This document shows, one piece after another, positions 12,480 through 28,252 of a stretch of DNA of 64,000 nt; position 1 is the stretch's first letter, and each line of letters begins with the position of its first letter. The notes beneath the pieces were generated by a model. The model saw only the letters and a program-made list of their open reading frames with translations. It did no database searches and was not told where the DNA came from. This stretch comes from Limanda limanda. Taxonomy: Eukaryota; Chordata; Actinopteri; Pleuronectiformes; Pleuronectidae. The DNA is taken from NCBI RefSeq assembly GCF_963576545.1, contig NC_083649.1, positions 7,845,906-7,909,905 of the forward strand, written 5' to 3'. Both the position numbers and the translations under genes were made by a program.

Positions 12480-12822
12480 TGGGACAAGTACCTCAAAGTA
12501 AAAATGTGGAATAATGCCAAAATGGCCAATAAATGCCAAATAGCAGGCTTCCTGGTGCGTTTTTCAAATTGAACCAGATCGATCAATGTGAACGCGTTCT
12601 GGGGGTCTCGGGGGGCACCGTTGAGCCATTTTGCCACGCCCATTTAAAATACCTCAAGAATACGTACATTTTCACCACTTTATAATTTACTGCAAATTTT
12701 GGTAAGAATTTGAGCATGTTAAAGCCCTCAAAAAGCCAATTAATTTGCCTGAATAATAATAATAATCCTTACAATTTAAATAGGGCCTCACTGTCTGTCA
12801 GTGCTCGGCCCTAATTAGTCTC
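12480..12822 (-). repeat. Dispersed repeat B, copy 1
   Basis: In reverse orientation it carries the landmarks of the copy at 29307: TTTTTGAGGGCTTTAACATG (here as its complement near 12717-12740), a short (ATT)n core at 12757-12768 and GGGCC-GAGCAC near the end (about 12805-12815). It is an intergenic non-coding repeat, inferred to be mobile. Confidence 0.65.
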
Positions 12823-13404
12823 AATTAATGTTCACTGGGGCTGAGGAAGTACATGGACTGATACATGAGGCTTATTATACAATATTAATCAATCAATAAA
12901 CCAACCAACCAGGCAATTGAAACAGTATTACTGATAACCTCGCGTAATTAATGTAATTAATTTGAAGATAAAATATCATAGCATTTACTGATTGTACAGA
13001 TAAGCTCATAAATAAATGTAGTGAATGTAGAAGAGTAAAGTAGAAATACTCAAGTTAAGTGTAAGTACATTTAAAAATGCATTTGGCCACCACTTGTGAT
13101 TTAGTATTTAGAAATAGGTTGATCCTTCAGATATACAGCTGTACATGTATATACCCTCAATGAAAGCAGCCTATGTTAGAATACAGAACAATGAGCTGAA
13201 ATTATGTATATTTTCCATAATCATATGCTCTGAAATATATTGAAGCCCATAGATTAAAAAAATGAAGATCCTGTTAAGCCGTTTTAGTGAGAAACTTGTT
13301 GAAAACAGTGACTTACTCATTATTGTGACTTACTAACTAACATAGTATTGTCAGCAATGACTGTGATCATCAGTTACTACTACTTTGAAAATATAAAATA
13401 ATCC

Positions 13405-13595
13405 TTTCTTCATCCCACAATGGGGAGATTTGCTGTGGTGCAGTAACAGGGATAGCCAAAAAATAGGAAGCAAGCAAGAAATAAGTAAACATACAATATA
13501 AGAGCATTGAAGTATGAAATAGAAATATAATAGAGATGATATAAACAATTGAAACAGAATATATACAGTGGAATGCATTGCACATTAGCCATTTA
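13405..13595. repeat. Retroposon-tail-like sequence (CATCCCACAATGGGGA type)
   Basis: Contains CATCCCACAATGGGGAGATT followed by an A-rich stretch and a CATTGCACATTAGCC end. The word pattern resembles the 3' tails of common fish retroposons. Assignment is from memory of the pattern only. The short open frames on the (-) strand here are low-complexity and are not called as genes. Confidence 0.4.
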
Positions 13596-14327
13596 ATTCC
13601 ATAGATAGGAGTATAAAATGGACAATTGATAATGTAAAGATATAATCAAAGACAGAAAGTCTCCAATCTTTCCTCTCATCACTTTTTAATTGATGTGTGA
13701 ATCCTTGATCCCGTCTTTCCGCCCATAAATACGGAGGAGTATAGGTCATAGCGCCTCCCTGTGGAGAGATGGCCGCACAGCATCTGATCCAGTAGCAGCT
13801 CTGTCTCTAAATAAGCAGCAGATCTGAGACTCTTCACTTTACATCTTGTTCATCCAGAAATTTGTTTGTGAAGATGTTTCACTAGTTGAGGAGAAGCTTT
13901 TTTTGTGTTTGTATTGTTTTGTATCTTAAAGGGGCTCACTCTGCTTAAAGTCTGAGAAATAGAATGATTAGAACTGATTAGTTTGTTTGTTGTTGGTCTC
14001 GTGAAAGTGTTATTGTCTTGTATGTTAATTGATCTCTGGACTGTTTATTGTGTCATTCAGATCTTTTCTCACTACTTTATATTGTAATTCTGTGTGTTTA
14101 CACACAGACATGTTTGTTAGTTCAACATGAAAAGTTTCTTTGTGGTTGAGGTTGATTCAACATTAAAGAAACGTTTCTACAGCGTCTTTACAAAAGAGTC
14201 TCTGAATCACTAAAGGTCAAGTTTTTACATTGAAGTAATAAATAATAAATATTGTGTGACTAGGCCTGCTGAGGATTTGAAAATCCACATAAATCTCCTC
14301 AGAAAAAGTTTTCTTTGTATCCTACAG

Positions 14328-14545
14328 TTCCTCAGTGTGTCAGAGTGGACCAGGATCTCGACCGTGCCCCTCTTCAGAGACCTGAAGTGGCTTCAGTCCC
14401 AGCAGGTTCTCCTCCGTCCTATATTCCTCCACCAGCAACTGCCCATCAACCAGACTCCACCAACAGAACAGCAGACTACAGCAGCAGAACTCCTGTAACC
14501 CGCAGCAAAGCCCGACTGTGTCCTGTCTGTCAGGCCTCCCCTTGA
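14328..14545 (+). pseudogene. Orphan exon-like open frame, proline-rich
   Basis: A good acceptor (TTTCTTTGTATCCTACAG) is followed by 72 open codons. They start PQCVRVDQDLDRAPLQRPE, pass through PPSYIPPPATAHQP and end in TRSKARLCPVCQASP and a stop. Composition is protein-like (Pro/Ser/Arg with a CPVC pair), unlike the AT-rich surroundings. I recognise no family and found no partner exon upstream. It may be the terminal exon of a decayed or lineage-specific gene, or chance. Confidence 0.25.
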
Positions 14546-17500
14546 TTACTTTTATTTTTCTCAACACAGTGATGTTCAATGTGACTGTCGTCCGAGCCAC
14601 TTGGTGGTGCCATAGCGTTACATTAAGGGCTATTTCCTTATTGTTTTGCATAGAGCTGCTCCCTGAGAGAGCAGCTTTCAGTAAATGAACAATGGGGACA
14701 TTTATAAAAGACCTTAATCAAACCTGTATATGTGGAATTCTACGTGCCCAGTCTTCTATATCACTTAGGTTTGGTCTTGTGCTGCAATTTAAGTTTTATG
14801 TCAATACTTTAAATTATACTTCAGCTGTTTTTCAGTGATTTATTTAATTACTTCCTGGTATCAGCTCCACATTATTACATTTTGCAGGTTCAGTTATATG
14901 AGCTCTTATAAATTGTTACTCATCGGTTCTACACAGCTCTACTTAATTTCATATCTTCAATAGTTCTACTTTGCCAAAGGTTAAGGCACTTTAGAATATA
15001 TTTTGTTCGTCATGCAGTACCAAGTAGATATTAACAGTGAATAGAAAAGGAAAGAGTTTTGCAACAGGCCCAGGTAAACCCCGATCCCAACATCACAGAG
15101 TCAGTCTGGGAGATGAAGAGTAAAAAGACACACACAAATGAAATCCTCAGAAGAATGAAGTGTAGGTCAAAATTAAAACGAGCTTCATGAATCTGAGGCC
15201 CTCTTGAGTCTTTAAAGCAGAATAGTGCCAAGTATCTCAGTGATCAGCTTCAAGGACGTTTATTTACATGTGCTCCTCATCCTGCGCTGGGCAGTTCAGC
15301 AAACTACACATCGTTGTTGTCAGTTACTCTCCCTCAATAAGTCGTGTTAACTGTTGCCCTCATGTCTGTTGCTTCTATCATCTCAGGAACATGAAAACAA
15401 ACCCCCTGAGTATGATCCCAGACAACCTGGCCTCCCTCGCTGCATCTCCAAAACATGCATTGCTATGGGAGACAAGTCTGCTGGGATAAAGCACGCTGCG
15501 AGCTGTCGCCATAGTGACGCCATGAGACAGAGGCCCAAGGGAGCTCAGGCCCAACTGAAAGAAGAATAGAGCATTCACAGATGAGTGTGCACTTTCTATT
15601 CCATTAAAAACCTGTCACTGCTCCAGTTCTCCTTGAACCAAATAAGCAAAAACAAAAAACTGCCAGCACAAGGTTTCTGATGCGTTTTTTTTCATTCACT
15701 TTCGTCAGTCGTCGCTGTCTTTAATGGAGAAATGTATTTCACATACTGCCGTTATTTTGCCATTTCAAAGTTATTACATGTGATATTATAGGTTGGACAT
15801 ATATTTATATATCGATGCTATTTCTATTTAAAACTTACAGTTTTTTCCAGTTTTTTAACCATAAAAGGAACATTTTCACTGTATAAAGAAAATGATTTAA
15901 ATGTTACAGGGGTTTCAAAAAGACCCTATTGATAATTCATGAAGAAATATTTAGATTTTCTTTTTAATAAAAGCAATACATTGAGGTTTATAATGCAAAT
16001 TCTAAAAATATAACTATCCTGCACTCCACAAACAATGTCTCCACGACATAATATTCCGTCTGTTCTGTTTCAACAAATTTCAAACTTTTCTACATTCATT
16101 TGGCAAAAACACTTTTTTATTTTTGCTTTGGCTCTAAAAAGTTCAGACAAAAAACAAGTTAAAGGAGCCAGAAATTATATGTTGTTTATCCACATAGCGA
16201 TACCGACATATTTCCCTCAAATTAGTCGTGTTTTGGGCTTTTCACAACAGCTCAGACTTATCAGCATTTAGATATAAACGGTTTGAGGACTCATTAAGTG
16301 TCAAACCTCAGCTCGAAGCCGCCTGATAAACAAAATGATCCGTGAGGAAAGAAATGTTTTTCATTTTCAATGGAAATTGTGGTAATAACTCAGATATGCT
16401 TCAGTCCTTGTTGTCGACCTCTGGGGTCACAGTGCTGACGTCTCATTTATCTTCACTGAACACTCTCAGCTCAGGATCAAACCCTTGGTCCTTCTTTAAC
16501 TCTCTGTTATCCATGGAGGCTCGGGTTGTGTTCGTGTTGTTTGGCTCCAGTTATCTGGTTTTGATGGAATATAGTGGCTTTAACCTTGAAAAAGCTTTTC
16601 ATGGAATTTGTGGAGGTTTGACTCTGAGACGCTGCAGCCTGAGCTCCAAATTATTAGGGCGGCCGGAATCTGCAATTTCAAATACTTCATTCATTACACA
16701 AACACAAAGACAAAAAATATTAAACAATGATAAACAATCTTGTCGTGTATTTGTAGGTTTGGGATTTAGACTTTTTGACTTTCAGTCAGAAACAAACACA
16801 TCATGACGAGGAGCAGACATCTTGAATCAGCAGGGGCTTCGCAACAGAATGGGCAAAGTATAATCTTTATTATGAATTACTGCACGTGTATGTGTCCTGT
16901 ATCAAAAGATGAGAGCTGTATATCTAGTTGTATATGTGTATGTGTATATGTGTAAAACATATTTACCTGCACCGGTCTACTTAAGTGTTTGCAGTAGATA
17001 CTTTATCAGCTTTACACAACTTTACAGCCAATCTGGCAATGAGGTTAAAAAACCAGCGATAACGTGGGATTATAGTTTCTCGTGTCTCTATCAGGAACCC
17101 GGCGGACTTTGCTGTTTGGTCGTCATCCTGTTGGACAGAAATCCGCTACCTGTCCACTTCACGTGTCGCCTTGCAGATGTGCTATCTGGGACATGTGTGA
17201 GAGATCAGCGGCCCTGATTCTCTGCACTGACTTGTCACAACATTTTCTTGACCTTTTTCCTTTTATTTGCTGTCACGCTACTCGCCTGCTCCCGTCAACA
17301 TCCGCTGCTGAACATCATTGAGCAACCACGCAGTTACGTTTTCTATTGATTACGCCCACGATAAGTTGAGAGTTTGTTGATTCTGAACATAATCTATTTT
17401 CCACCAGGTTATTTGGTCTATTCAGTCTTTCAGTATTCAGGTTTGAAATATTCCCAAACTAATTGGTTGACTGAAGTTATCTCTGACATGCTGCCATAGT

Positions 17501-17619
17501 AATAAGACTGCAGCTAATTATGGATTTCTTTTATCCTAGTTTGATATATGTTTTGTTTTTGATTAATCAATACGTTTTATAAACATGACCTCTGGTTTCC
17601 GTATACATTTTTTTGAGAT

Positions 17620-17805
17620 TAATGTCTGGTGGTGTGAGAGCATCCAAACCTGATATTCACACATATATACACAAATGTATTCGACCTGTTTCTTCTAAAC
17701 CTGATGTTTTATGACCCGTCTGTTTTTATGCTGCCTTTGTAAAGCACTTTGTAACATATATATTGAAAAGTGCTCTATAAATAAATATTATTATTATTAT
17801 AGCAT
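17620..17805 (+). repeat. Retroposon 3'-tail-like segment
   Basis: Contains GTAAAGCACTTTGTAACATA and AAAAGTGCTCTATAAATAAA followed by (TTA)n. This resembles the end of many fish retroposed elements. Non-coding. Confidence 0.45.
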
Positions 17806-18136
17806 AACTGAAATAAACAATGTGAGTGGGCCCGTGATTGTTCAGGGTATTTTTAGGTTTTGCAGCTGAAGAACTCTGTTGAGGAGGGAGTTGTTGTGAA
17901 CAAAATTATAATTCGCTGGAATGCGGCGTATTCTTCCATCCCACTCAAAGACAACAAGAAAAAGAGACTCTGCTCAGATTCAAACAAATAATAAAACTGC
18001 TGCTCTATGATTTATTCACAATTGTGTTTTCAAAAATATTATTGTTACACTTCATCATATTCTTCACAGTTATGTGTCCATTGAATTGGTCAAATTCCAC
18101 TCACACACCCAGCTTGATCATGGTCCTCTGAGTACA

Positions 18137-18164
18137 GGTGTGTGTGTGTGTGTGTGTGTGTGTG
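18137..18164 (+). repeat. (GT)n microsatellite
   Basis: Uninterrupted GT run of about 27 bp, followed by a G-rich stretch (18165-18190). Confidence 0.95.
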
Positions 18165-18289
18165 GAGAGGGGAGGGGACGGGGGGGGGACGGACTTGGGG
18201 CTGATAAAGTAACTTTGCTGCACGTCTCTACAGATAAGGCTGTGAAATGTGATGAATTAGTAGTTCATGTGTTCTGACATCTGACATCC

Positions 18290-18337
18290 CAAAAAAAAAA
18301 AAAAAAAAAAAATAAATAAATATATATATATATATAA
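18290..18337 (+). repeat. Poly(A) and (AT)n tract
   Basis: About 22 A residues run directly into TAAA and a TA dinucleotide run. Simple sequence only. Confidence 0.9.
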
Positions 18338-19676
18338 GTAAGTGTAATATACCTACATTGAGTTAAAAACCGGAAAGTCAAGGGTTAAATATTAAATATC
18401 CCAGTTGTAAATATGATGACTGTTATTTACTTGATAGTTTTAATTGTTCAGATCTAATAAATAAACGCAAAGTGTAAAATTCAAAATGGCCACACTGACC
18501 TTTATTTACAATAAGGGTGTTTGCAAAACAGCAAATATGACTGAGTTAACTGTGTGGCTCTTATTGTGGGTGTCAACATCCTAGTTTAGATATACACAGA
18601 TGTGTTTGTATATTTGAGGTATGAATGTAACGATGTGTGACAAAGTTTAACTGAGTGCTGTTGCCACATGGCAAAAGGACAAATCAAGGCATGGAACCAG
18701 AAATACATTTATTTAAATGTATATTATGCAGCAAAATCCAAAACTGAATTTGATCGAATCTAATCATTGTGATATCATGTAGTTAGAACAAATGAAACTA
18801 AAATAGCACTGAGTAGAGCTCACACATCCACCAAGGCCAAACAATCCTACACGTCTGTGTAAATATAATAATAACGAAGCAGTCTGACAAATTGCAAAAT
18901 AAAGCACGAGTGGTAGCAGTAGATGTTAAAGACCGTATTCAGATGTAAAGATAAGATGCCATCTGAACTTATTGAGGCCAATGTGGAAAAGGTAGACAGT
19001 TTTTTTGTCATTAAAAATCTTCTTTCAAGTTTTTACATGCGCGATAGGCCGTCCCATTCCAAAGGTTCCTTCAAATGTGCTCGACAAATGCGTCCTTCCA
19101 TCCCAGAGCAACCGAGGATCTCACGGTTGGTTTCTTCTCAAGCCCGCCTGTCATTGTGGGTGGTGGTTGGTGACGAGGCTAATGAGCTAACTATGCGGGG
19201 GGGGGGACACGCTGCAGTAAGTGCAGGCCTAAGAAGAAGCTAATGACCCGTGGGCAAGCTGGTGACACAAATCCTACATTGACCAGACTGTCTCATTTCG
19301 GTTCAGCCTCTGCGGACAACTTGTTGGACGAAGGCCACACCTTCATAAACCGATTTCTAGGATGAGGCCTCTGAACCTTGGACACAGCTACAGGATTATT
19401 GTGGTTTGTCGTGGTTTAACTTTCTAATGACACTTCACTGGAGCTACGGTGACAACGCGTCCTTTCCAGTCCTTCCCTATAAAACCTTTGGCGCCTGTCA
19501 CACCTAAACATTGAAGACGACTGGGACTAAACTGATGAATTCAAGTCAACTGTATCACTGCGGCTTAAAAAAGAAACCCTACTTTTAGTAGGGGCTTTTT
19601 TTTGTTGTTGCTCTTTTTTAACTTCAGTCCTGAGTGAAGGCAAAAAAAAACAACACACATCTGGCTCGAGACAACA

Positions 19677-19682
19677 TTTATT
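19677..19682 (-). promoter_or_regulatory. Likely poly(A) signal of the claudin at 20757
   Basis: TTTATT on the (+) strand reads AATAAA on the (-) strand, about 1.08 kb after the claudin stop. Just beyond it, at about 19566-19604, is a short stem (CCCTACTTTTAGTAGGGG) followed by a T run. No closer canonical signal was chosen. Confidence 0.35.
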
Positions 19683-19835
19683 TTGGAATTCAAACACAAC
19701 TGTAAACAATTAATCACAATCATGGCATAGTGTTTGAGGAGCTTTAGGCACACAAAACACATCCTGCTGATCTGGAAACACACATCCTGCAACAGCTCAA
19801 CAGCTGTGGTCATGTTCCCTCAGGGTCTCTCTCTC

Positions 19836-19836
19836 A

Positions 19837-19890
<54 letters not shown>
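19836..19890 (+). repeat. (CA)n microsatellite
   Basis: CA run of about 50 bp with one G interruption. It lies within the probable 3' UTR of the claudin at 20757. Confidence 0.95.
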
Positions 19891-20271
19891 TTGTTTTTGT
19901 TTTACCTACACAGGGCTGTATAGGCCATCGTCTATAATCTAAAATATTATAAAAAGCTATAAAAGTTTTGAAATTAAGACACATCGATCAAAATCTATTT
20001 GAAACACATACACTCAATGGAATAATATGATGATAAAATACATTTTGTCACAGAAATGTAAAATGCACAAACTCATACAAATACATATACACATACAAAA
20101 ACCATATGAAGTCAAACGACTGCTGTCGTCCACGTGGAACAGTCTGTGTGTGGGAGAGGATTAAGTTGTTTCCTTGGGCCAAAACGTGAACCCGTCTTCA
20201 GTTTCAGTCTCGGCAGAAACTCTCCTAAGCAAATATTAAATGCAAAACACACACGCGCACGCAAACACATA

Positions 20272-20303
<32 letters not shown>
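20272..20303 (+). repeat. (CA)n microsatellite
   Basis: CA run of about 32 bp in the probable 3' UTR of the claudin at 20757. Confidence 0.95.
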
Positions 20304-20307
<4 letters not shown>

Positions 20308-20756
20308 GCAATCACACAAGCAAATCCATGTAAAATGAGAGCGTCTCTTCCTCGTCATTGTCACACAGAACTTAAACTGGAAGTTCCAGTGAACACGACA
20401 CCGGCCGACCAACGATCGAGTCACACACAAAAGCTGCAGATAGTTTTCACATTCACATAATGCCACAGAAGCTTTAGTATAAATATTACATCGGCAAAGA
20501 GCAACACATTTTAAAAGGATAAAGTCAATAGGAAACCAGGCTCAACATTAGAGCATCTGCAGCACGATTCACCTCAAAACTAAAACATGTCGACCTAAAG
20601 CAAAGCTGAAAAATCAATATGTGTAGATACACCTTCATGTCGGAGTCGTTTGTGGGATTCACCTTGTGGTCCCAGATAAAGAAACAAAAAACACGCGTGT
20701 GCAACAAACATTTTTTCCTACTTTTCAAATCAACCTGACAAACATTTCAGAGCAGT

Positions 20757-21401
20757 TCAAACGTAGTCCTTCCTCTCGTACCCGGCGCTGTTGCTGCGTG
20801 GGGCAGTGTACGCCATGCGGGGGGGCTTGTACTTCTTCTCCTTCGGAGGGCAGCTCGTGCACAGCATCGCCCCGCCAATCAGGAGCAGCACGGCGGCGGC
20901 CCAGCCGATGTAGAGAGATGCGCCCATCTCCCTCCTCTGTGCGTCCACCAGCAGGGGGCTGTAGAAGTTCCTGACCACGACGCTGGCGGTCCAGGAGACA
21001 GGGATGAGGACCAGAATGCCGCCGAGGATGAAGAAGATTCCAGAGATGATCATCACTTTGGCCTTGGACGCTTCGTCTTCGATGCAGTTTGTGCACTTTG
21101 CGCCGACGATGGAGATCAGGACCCCCAGCACCCCGAGGATGATGGAGATGATGATCATGGCCCTGGAGGCCTGCAGGTCCGCGGTCAGGGCCAGCATGGA
21201 GTCGTAGATCTTGCACTGCATCTGGCCGGTGCTCTGGATGACACAGGTCATCCACAAACCCTCCCAGATGGTCTGAGCCGTGACGATGTTGGCGCCGATG
21301 AAGGCCGTCACTCTCCACATGGGCAGGGCGCAGGTCACTATGGTGATGATGAACCCGATGGTTCCAAGGGCGATGCCCACGATCTCCATGCCCATGGACA
21401 T
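20757..21401 (-). CDS. cldn3: Claudin-3-like tight-junction protein
   Basis: Single-exon frame of 214 aa, a normal claudin length. Claudins form the paracellular seal or ion-selective pores of epithelial tight junctions. The start MSMGMEIVG matches mammalian claudin-3 (MSMGLEITG) and the tail with KEKKY...APRS...YERKDYV matches the claudin-3 tail ending in YDRKDYV. Four hydrophobic segments lie near 8-28, 81-101, 117-138 and 160-182. ECL1 carries the W, GLW, C, C signature (WEGLWMTC then QMQC), and ECL2 has FYSPL. The C-terminal YV is the PDZ ligand for ZO proteins. A TATA box lies 113 bp upstream of the ATG. It is the claudin closest to abhd11, as CLDN3 is in human. The fish paralogue letter cannot be decided from sequence memory. 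Confidence 0.93.
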   Translation of the reverse strand: MSMGMEIVGIALGTIGFIITIVTCALPMWRVTAFIGANIVTAQTIWEGLWMTCVIQSTGQMQCKIYDSMLALTADLQASRAMIIISIILGVLGVLISIVGAKCTNCIEDEASKAKVMIISGIFFILGGILVLIPVSWTASVVVRNFYSPLLVDAQRREMGASLYIGWAAAVLLLIGGAMLCTSCPPKEKKYKPPRMAYTAPRSNSAGYERKDYV

Positions 21402-21513
21402 GATGGCTCTTGGTCTGAGGAGCGACGCTCCAGTCTCCTGCTGCGTCGATCAGGAGTGAGCAGGACGAGCACCTGTGTGGGATGTAGAGATGCTGCCACG
21501 GAAACAAGAGATC

Positions 21514-21520
21514 CTTTATA
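21514..21520 (-). promoter_or_regulatory. TATA box of the claudin-3-like gene
   Basis: TATAAAG on the (-) strand, 113 bp before the ATG at 21401. This is a plausible distance for a short 5' UTR in an intronless gene. A 124-bp CA tract starts about 55 bp further upstream. Confidence 0.6.
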
Positions 21521-21573
21521 TGTCAGAGGAGCAAGGAGGAGTCCCATGGTGATGATGTCAGCAGGAGGCCGCC

Positions 21574-24381
<2,808 letters not shown>

Positions 24382-25050
24382 TCACACATAGTCCTTCCTG
24401 TTGAAGCTCTGAGCCACCGACCTCGGGGCCGACGAGTACGCCACGCGACTCTGGGGGTGCACGCTGTATCTGGTGGGTTTCTCCTCCTGTGGGGGGCAGC
24501 TGCAGCAGAGGATGCACCCCCCGATCATGAGCAGGGCGGCAGAGGCCCAGCCCAGATACAGCGCTGCTCCGATCTCCATCTTCTGTCCCGAGAGGATGAG
24601 CGGACTGTAGAACTCCTGCACGATGGTGTGTGCCGACCAGGAAACCGGCACCAGCTGGGCCAGAGATGCTGCGATGAACGCCCCCCCGGAGCCGGCCATC
24701 ACCCTGGATTTGACCACCTCGTCCTCGATGCAGTTGGTGCACTTTGCTCCGACTATGGAGATGAGCAGGGCCACCACGCCCACGATGATGGCGACGACGG
24801 TGAGCGCCCTGGCCGCCTGCAGGTCCTGAGGCAGGGCCAGCATGGAGTCGTAGACCTTGCACTGCATCTGCCCCGTGCTCTGGAACACGCAGCTCATCCA
24901 CAGGCCCTCCCAGTACACCTGGGCCGTGACGATGTTGGCGCCGATGAAAGCGGACACCCTCCACATGGGCAGAGCGCAGCTGACCACACTCAGCGTCCAG
25001 CCGAGCACCGCCAGGGCGACTCCGACCACTTCAAGTCCAAAAGACACCAT
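24382..25050 (-). CDS. Claudin-3/4-like tight-junction protein
   Basis: Single-exon frame of 222 aa starting [10 protein letters not shown]. It has four membrane segments, ECL1 WEGLWMSC...QMQC, ECL2 with [10 protein letters not shown] and a long cytoplasmic tail ending SFNRKDYV with the -YV PDZ ligand. The [17 protein letters not shown] block is close to claudin-4 (SGQKREMG), whereas the RVAY...APRS tail is claudin-3-like, so it is placed in the CLDN3/4 group without a finer name. It has the same orientation as the claudin at 20757 and is most likely its tandem duplicate. A (-) strand TATAAAA at 25420-25414 could serve a transcript with a 5' UTR of about 330 bp. Confidence 0.92.
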   Translation of the reverse strand: MVSFGLEVVGVALAVLGWTLSVVSCALPMWRVSAFIGANIVTAQVYWEGLWMSCVFQSTGQMQCKVYDSMLALPQDLQAARALTVVAIIVGVVALLISIVGAKCTNCIEDEVVKSRVMAGSGGAFIAASLAQLVPVSWSAHTIVQEFYSPLILSGQKMEIGAALYLGWASAALLMIGGCILCCSCPPQEEKPTRYSVHPQSRVAYSSAPRSVAQSFNRKDYV

Positions 25051-25413
25051 CGTGCACCCAGATCAAACGTCCCCCCGGTGAATCTAAAGCTCCTTTGTTT
25101 GTACTTTCTCTCCTCTTCAGCTCCTATCAATTTTAATTTCTCTTGCTCTCAGATTTCCCTGCTTCCTTTTCCCGCTTTTGTTTTTCGGCAAACACTCGAA
25201 GGCCGTGTTGGTTTTGCCCTTTGAGCTCCTCTTTGTCAGCCCTTCTTTCCACTGGCTGCGCCTCCTCCTCAAGTTGTAGCTACTGCAGCTACTCCCGAAT
25301 CCAGTGATGTGTTGATTTCTCACAGTCCGCTTCCTCCACAGACTCTCTCTCCTTGCGTGTACGTGCGCGTTTCCTGTGTTCATCTGCTTTTAAGGCGTCA
25401 GTGACCCTTATCG

Positions 25414-25420
25414 TTTTATA
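25414..25420 (-). promoter_or_regulatory. Candidate TATA box
   Basis: TATAAAA on the (-) strand, 364 bp upstream of the ATG at 25050. The long spacing makes this less certain than the other TATA boxes in the array. Confidence 0.35.
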
Positions 25421-27048
25421 GATTACTGGCCAGGCCCTCCTAAGACATGACATCACTCACCAAACCAAACCAATCAGGTGCGACCAGGCCATTGACCGTA
25501 ATTTACCACCTGGGTGTGCAACTGCTTGTTTGCGTGCTTTTTTTCAAATGAAGAGTCTTTTTATGGTTTAACCTTTTGCCCGTGGTAGCTGCTGGGAGTG
25601 TCTGCTTTATGACTGTCAGTAGGTAATGAGTGACCAGGGCAGAGCTTGTTATGTGGTTGATAGCAGACCACATGAGACTGTAACGGATATGCAAACACGT
25701 ATATTCAAAAAGACGTGTGTGTGTGTGGAGAGAGAGTTCGGCTCTTTGCAAAGAGAGGGAGTGGATCTGGACCCAGGGGGAAGAAAAAACTAGGAATTCA
25801 GCACAGATTAACTTTGAGGGGGATCTGGTTTCCAGTTTTATTTCTGTTTTGTTGTGATTTGTCATGTTTTCATAGTCCAAATATTCCATATCCGCGTTCC
25901 ACCTCCACTGGGCCACGCAGGCAATGCCCTGTAAAATCTGAGTTAATGACAAACTAGAAATGTGGAAAATATGTCTTTATAGACGTGTTGCCTCTTTGAA
26001 TCACCTGCAGTTATTTGAGCTGCGTACTGAAACTCCCTCTTGGTTTTCATGCTTGGGATCAATTATGACATGAAGTACAGTATAGGTGTACTTTTCAGGA
26101 CATCCTCACACGACGCTGTCTTTGATTAACCAGGTTCCACAGGCAGAGTAAATATAAAACCTGAATACAACAACCAGCTAAAATGTGAGGAATGTCATGT
26201 TATCAGTGGAGCTGAGTGAACCCAGTGTTTTGCTCTGAGACGCAGGCCTCACATTAACCTGTGGCTCCTCTTGAGCTCGGGCCGTTGCTCTACCTGCTCC
26301 CATTATCACATCAATGTTATCATTATTATATTAGTCAGTATTACTCAAACACGTCTGCCAAAGAATGGCCAGCCCAGTGACCACGATAAGATAAAGTCAG
26401 TTCATGGAGATTATCTTGTATTAAGGAAGGAAACAATCTAATACTAACTCAAATCATATCTGACCGCAACGCTATCTAATTCTTTGTCTGCATCTCCAGT
26501 TTTGTGCATAAAGTGAAAGCACAGACGTATTATCTTATAAACTAAACACATTGTGTACAGCCTCTCATTCTGCATTGTGTTCCTGGCCAGCTTTCAAATT
26601 AAACTTTTTTTATTTGACTTTGAGCTATTTTGGATCACCCTGTTTCGTCAGCTGAAGAAGCTACAATACATATTTAATTTCATCGGTACAGTTGCACTTT
26701 CACCTAATGATTACTGTAGCATGACTGCGTAGAACAGTCAAATTGCAAAAATAAGGTCTGTAAGGGAAATGTAACATTTTGACCACAATATGATCATGTT
26801 AATTTCCCCTTTGATTGATCATGATTGAATCTCATACAATGTGACCTTGATCATGCTGTATCCTGTACAACTGAATGAATATTGGCCTGATTGCTTTAAC
26901 AAAGGCATTGTTCCCTGGATCTCATCAGAAGATCCTGACCTTAAAGTGTAACAATACTGTGAGAGAATTGTGTCTCGTTCTTCGTTGTTTCGTTGCCACG
27001 ACAGGTCACAATCTCCACAATCTCCCCCTCTGAGTTGGAGCCTTTAAT

Positions 27049-27220
27049 CATGATGTCACAGTGATGTTGACCTTTGACCTTTTGGATATAGAGCGTCATC
27101 TCTCTATAATTTCATCCAATTACGCAGATTTAGTTACATTTATTGTGACCAAAAAATGTTTTGTGAAGTCAACGTGACCTTGACCTTTTACCAACATCTT
27201 CTTATCAGTTCATCCAAGGA
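27049..27220 (+). repeat. Dispersed repeat C, copy 2
   Basis: Contains GATGTTGACCTTTGACCTTT as in the copy at 4826, then AACGTGACCTTGACCTTTTA and TCAGTTCATCCAAGGAG. Diverged and non-coding. Confidence 0.5.
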
Positions 27221-28130
27221 GGGCGGCTAGATGAGCGACTCAAATACTGCAGAGCAGAGGAAAGATCCATACACATATGAATTGTATCGTTATTTTCAGA
27301 ATCTGTCACACGAGTGGACTTATGAGTTTCAGCACGATTATCCATTTACCTGTTGTTTACTCTCTGTGAGAGTGGGATCTCTTCCTCCTGCTCACATGCA
27401 TATAAATACTGACTGGGGACAGTAAATCGGAGGGTGTACGACTGGGTGAATAACAGGTTTATCTCTTTGGTCTTCTGCCAAGAGGAATTCAGATAACATA
27501 CGGGAAGAAGATCATACTAACCTACATACAAACTGGAAAACACTTACGAGATCTCTTTGTTGGGAGGTGATTGGCTGATACTGTGCTGCCTGAGGAACCG
27601 TGTAAATCTGAATCCATTTTTATAATAAAATATATAAATTAGGAAAATCCTAACTTTTTACAAATTCTTCTAGAAAATTCAAATTGAATAATTAATGTCA
27701 TTCAGCTGAATATACATTTGTGGAATCATTAACATATTAGTGGTACTTCCATTTATGTACTAACATTACTTTCAGAGTGATAATTTACAAAATGTCTTAT
27801 TAATTCGGAACAATGTGTCCAACAGTGTATAAAGTTCCCCAAACTGGCTCCACCTTCACCATCTGCCATAATAATTAAACGATGACACACAACAACATTA
27901 AACATTCAAAAAACATTTTGTTATTCATACTTTTATTTATTTATTAAAGCATTATATTAATTTGATTCTTTCTAACATAAAATGATTGAAACACTATTTC
28001 TAACTCTGGATGTAAACTACAAATTATTCCAAACAATACTTCACTCTAAATAGACTTAAATAATAATGAAACTCCAATAAGCAATTAATTCCTTGGACAT
28101 TTTAGAACCCTGTCAAACTAAATGCTATAT

Positions 28131-28252
28131 GGCACGGTGGAGCAGTGGTTACAGCACTGTGTTGCCTAACAGAAAGAAGGTTCCTAGTTAGAATCCTGCC
28201 TTTTTACAAGAAGTTTGTATGTTCTCTTCTGCTAACAGAGGAATGGATGGAT
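28131..28252 (+). mobile_element. Truncated tRNA-related SINE/LINE-tail-like element
   Basis: Starts GGCACGGTGGAGCAGTGGTT and has a degraded box-B-like AAGGTTCCTAGTTAGAATCC, then TTTGTATGTTCTC and a GGATGGATG end. Same family as the element at 4503 but shortened. Confidence 0.6.

Larger units (their letters stand above)
12111..19670. other. Gene-poor stretch with degenerate repeats
   Basis: No complete gene could be supported on either strand. It contains a copy of dispersed repeat B (to about 12822), a retroposon-tail-like segment near 13400-13590, an orphan exon-like frame at 14328-14545, a retroposon 3'-tail-like piece near 17700-17805, and short simple repeats near 18138 and 18290. A 154-codon open frame at 16342-16806 lacks family resemblance and splice support and is not called. 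Confidence 0.5.

Noticed and set aside
16342..16806. 154-codon open frame
   Set aside because: No family resemblance, low-complexity patches, no supporting splice structure and no conserved neighbours. It is treated as chance in a gene-poor region.
24457..25224. 255-codon frame antisense to the claudin at 24382
   Set aside because: It is a shadow frame caused by high GC3 in the claudin coding strand. Comparable shadows occur opposite the other claudins.
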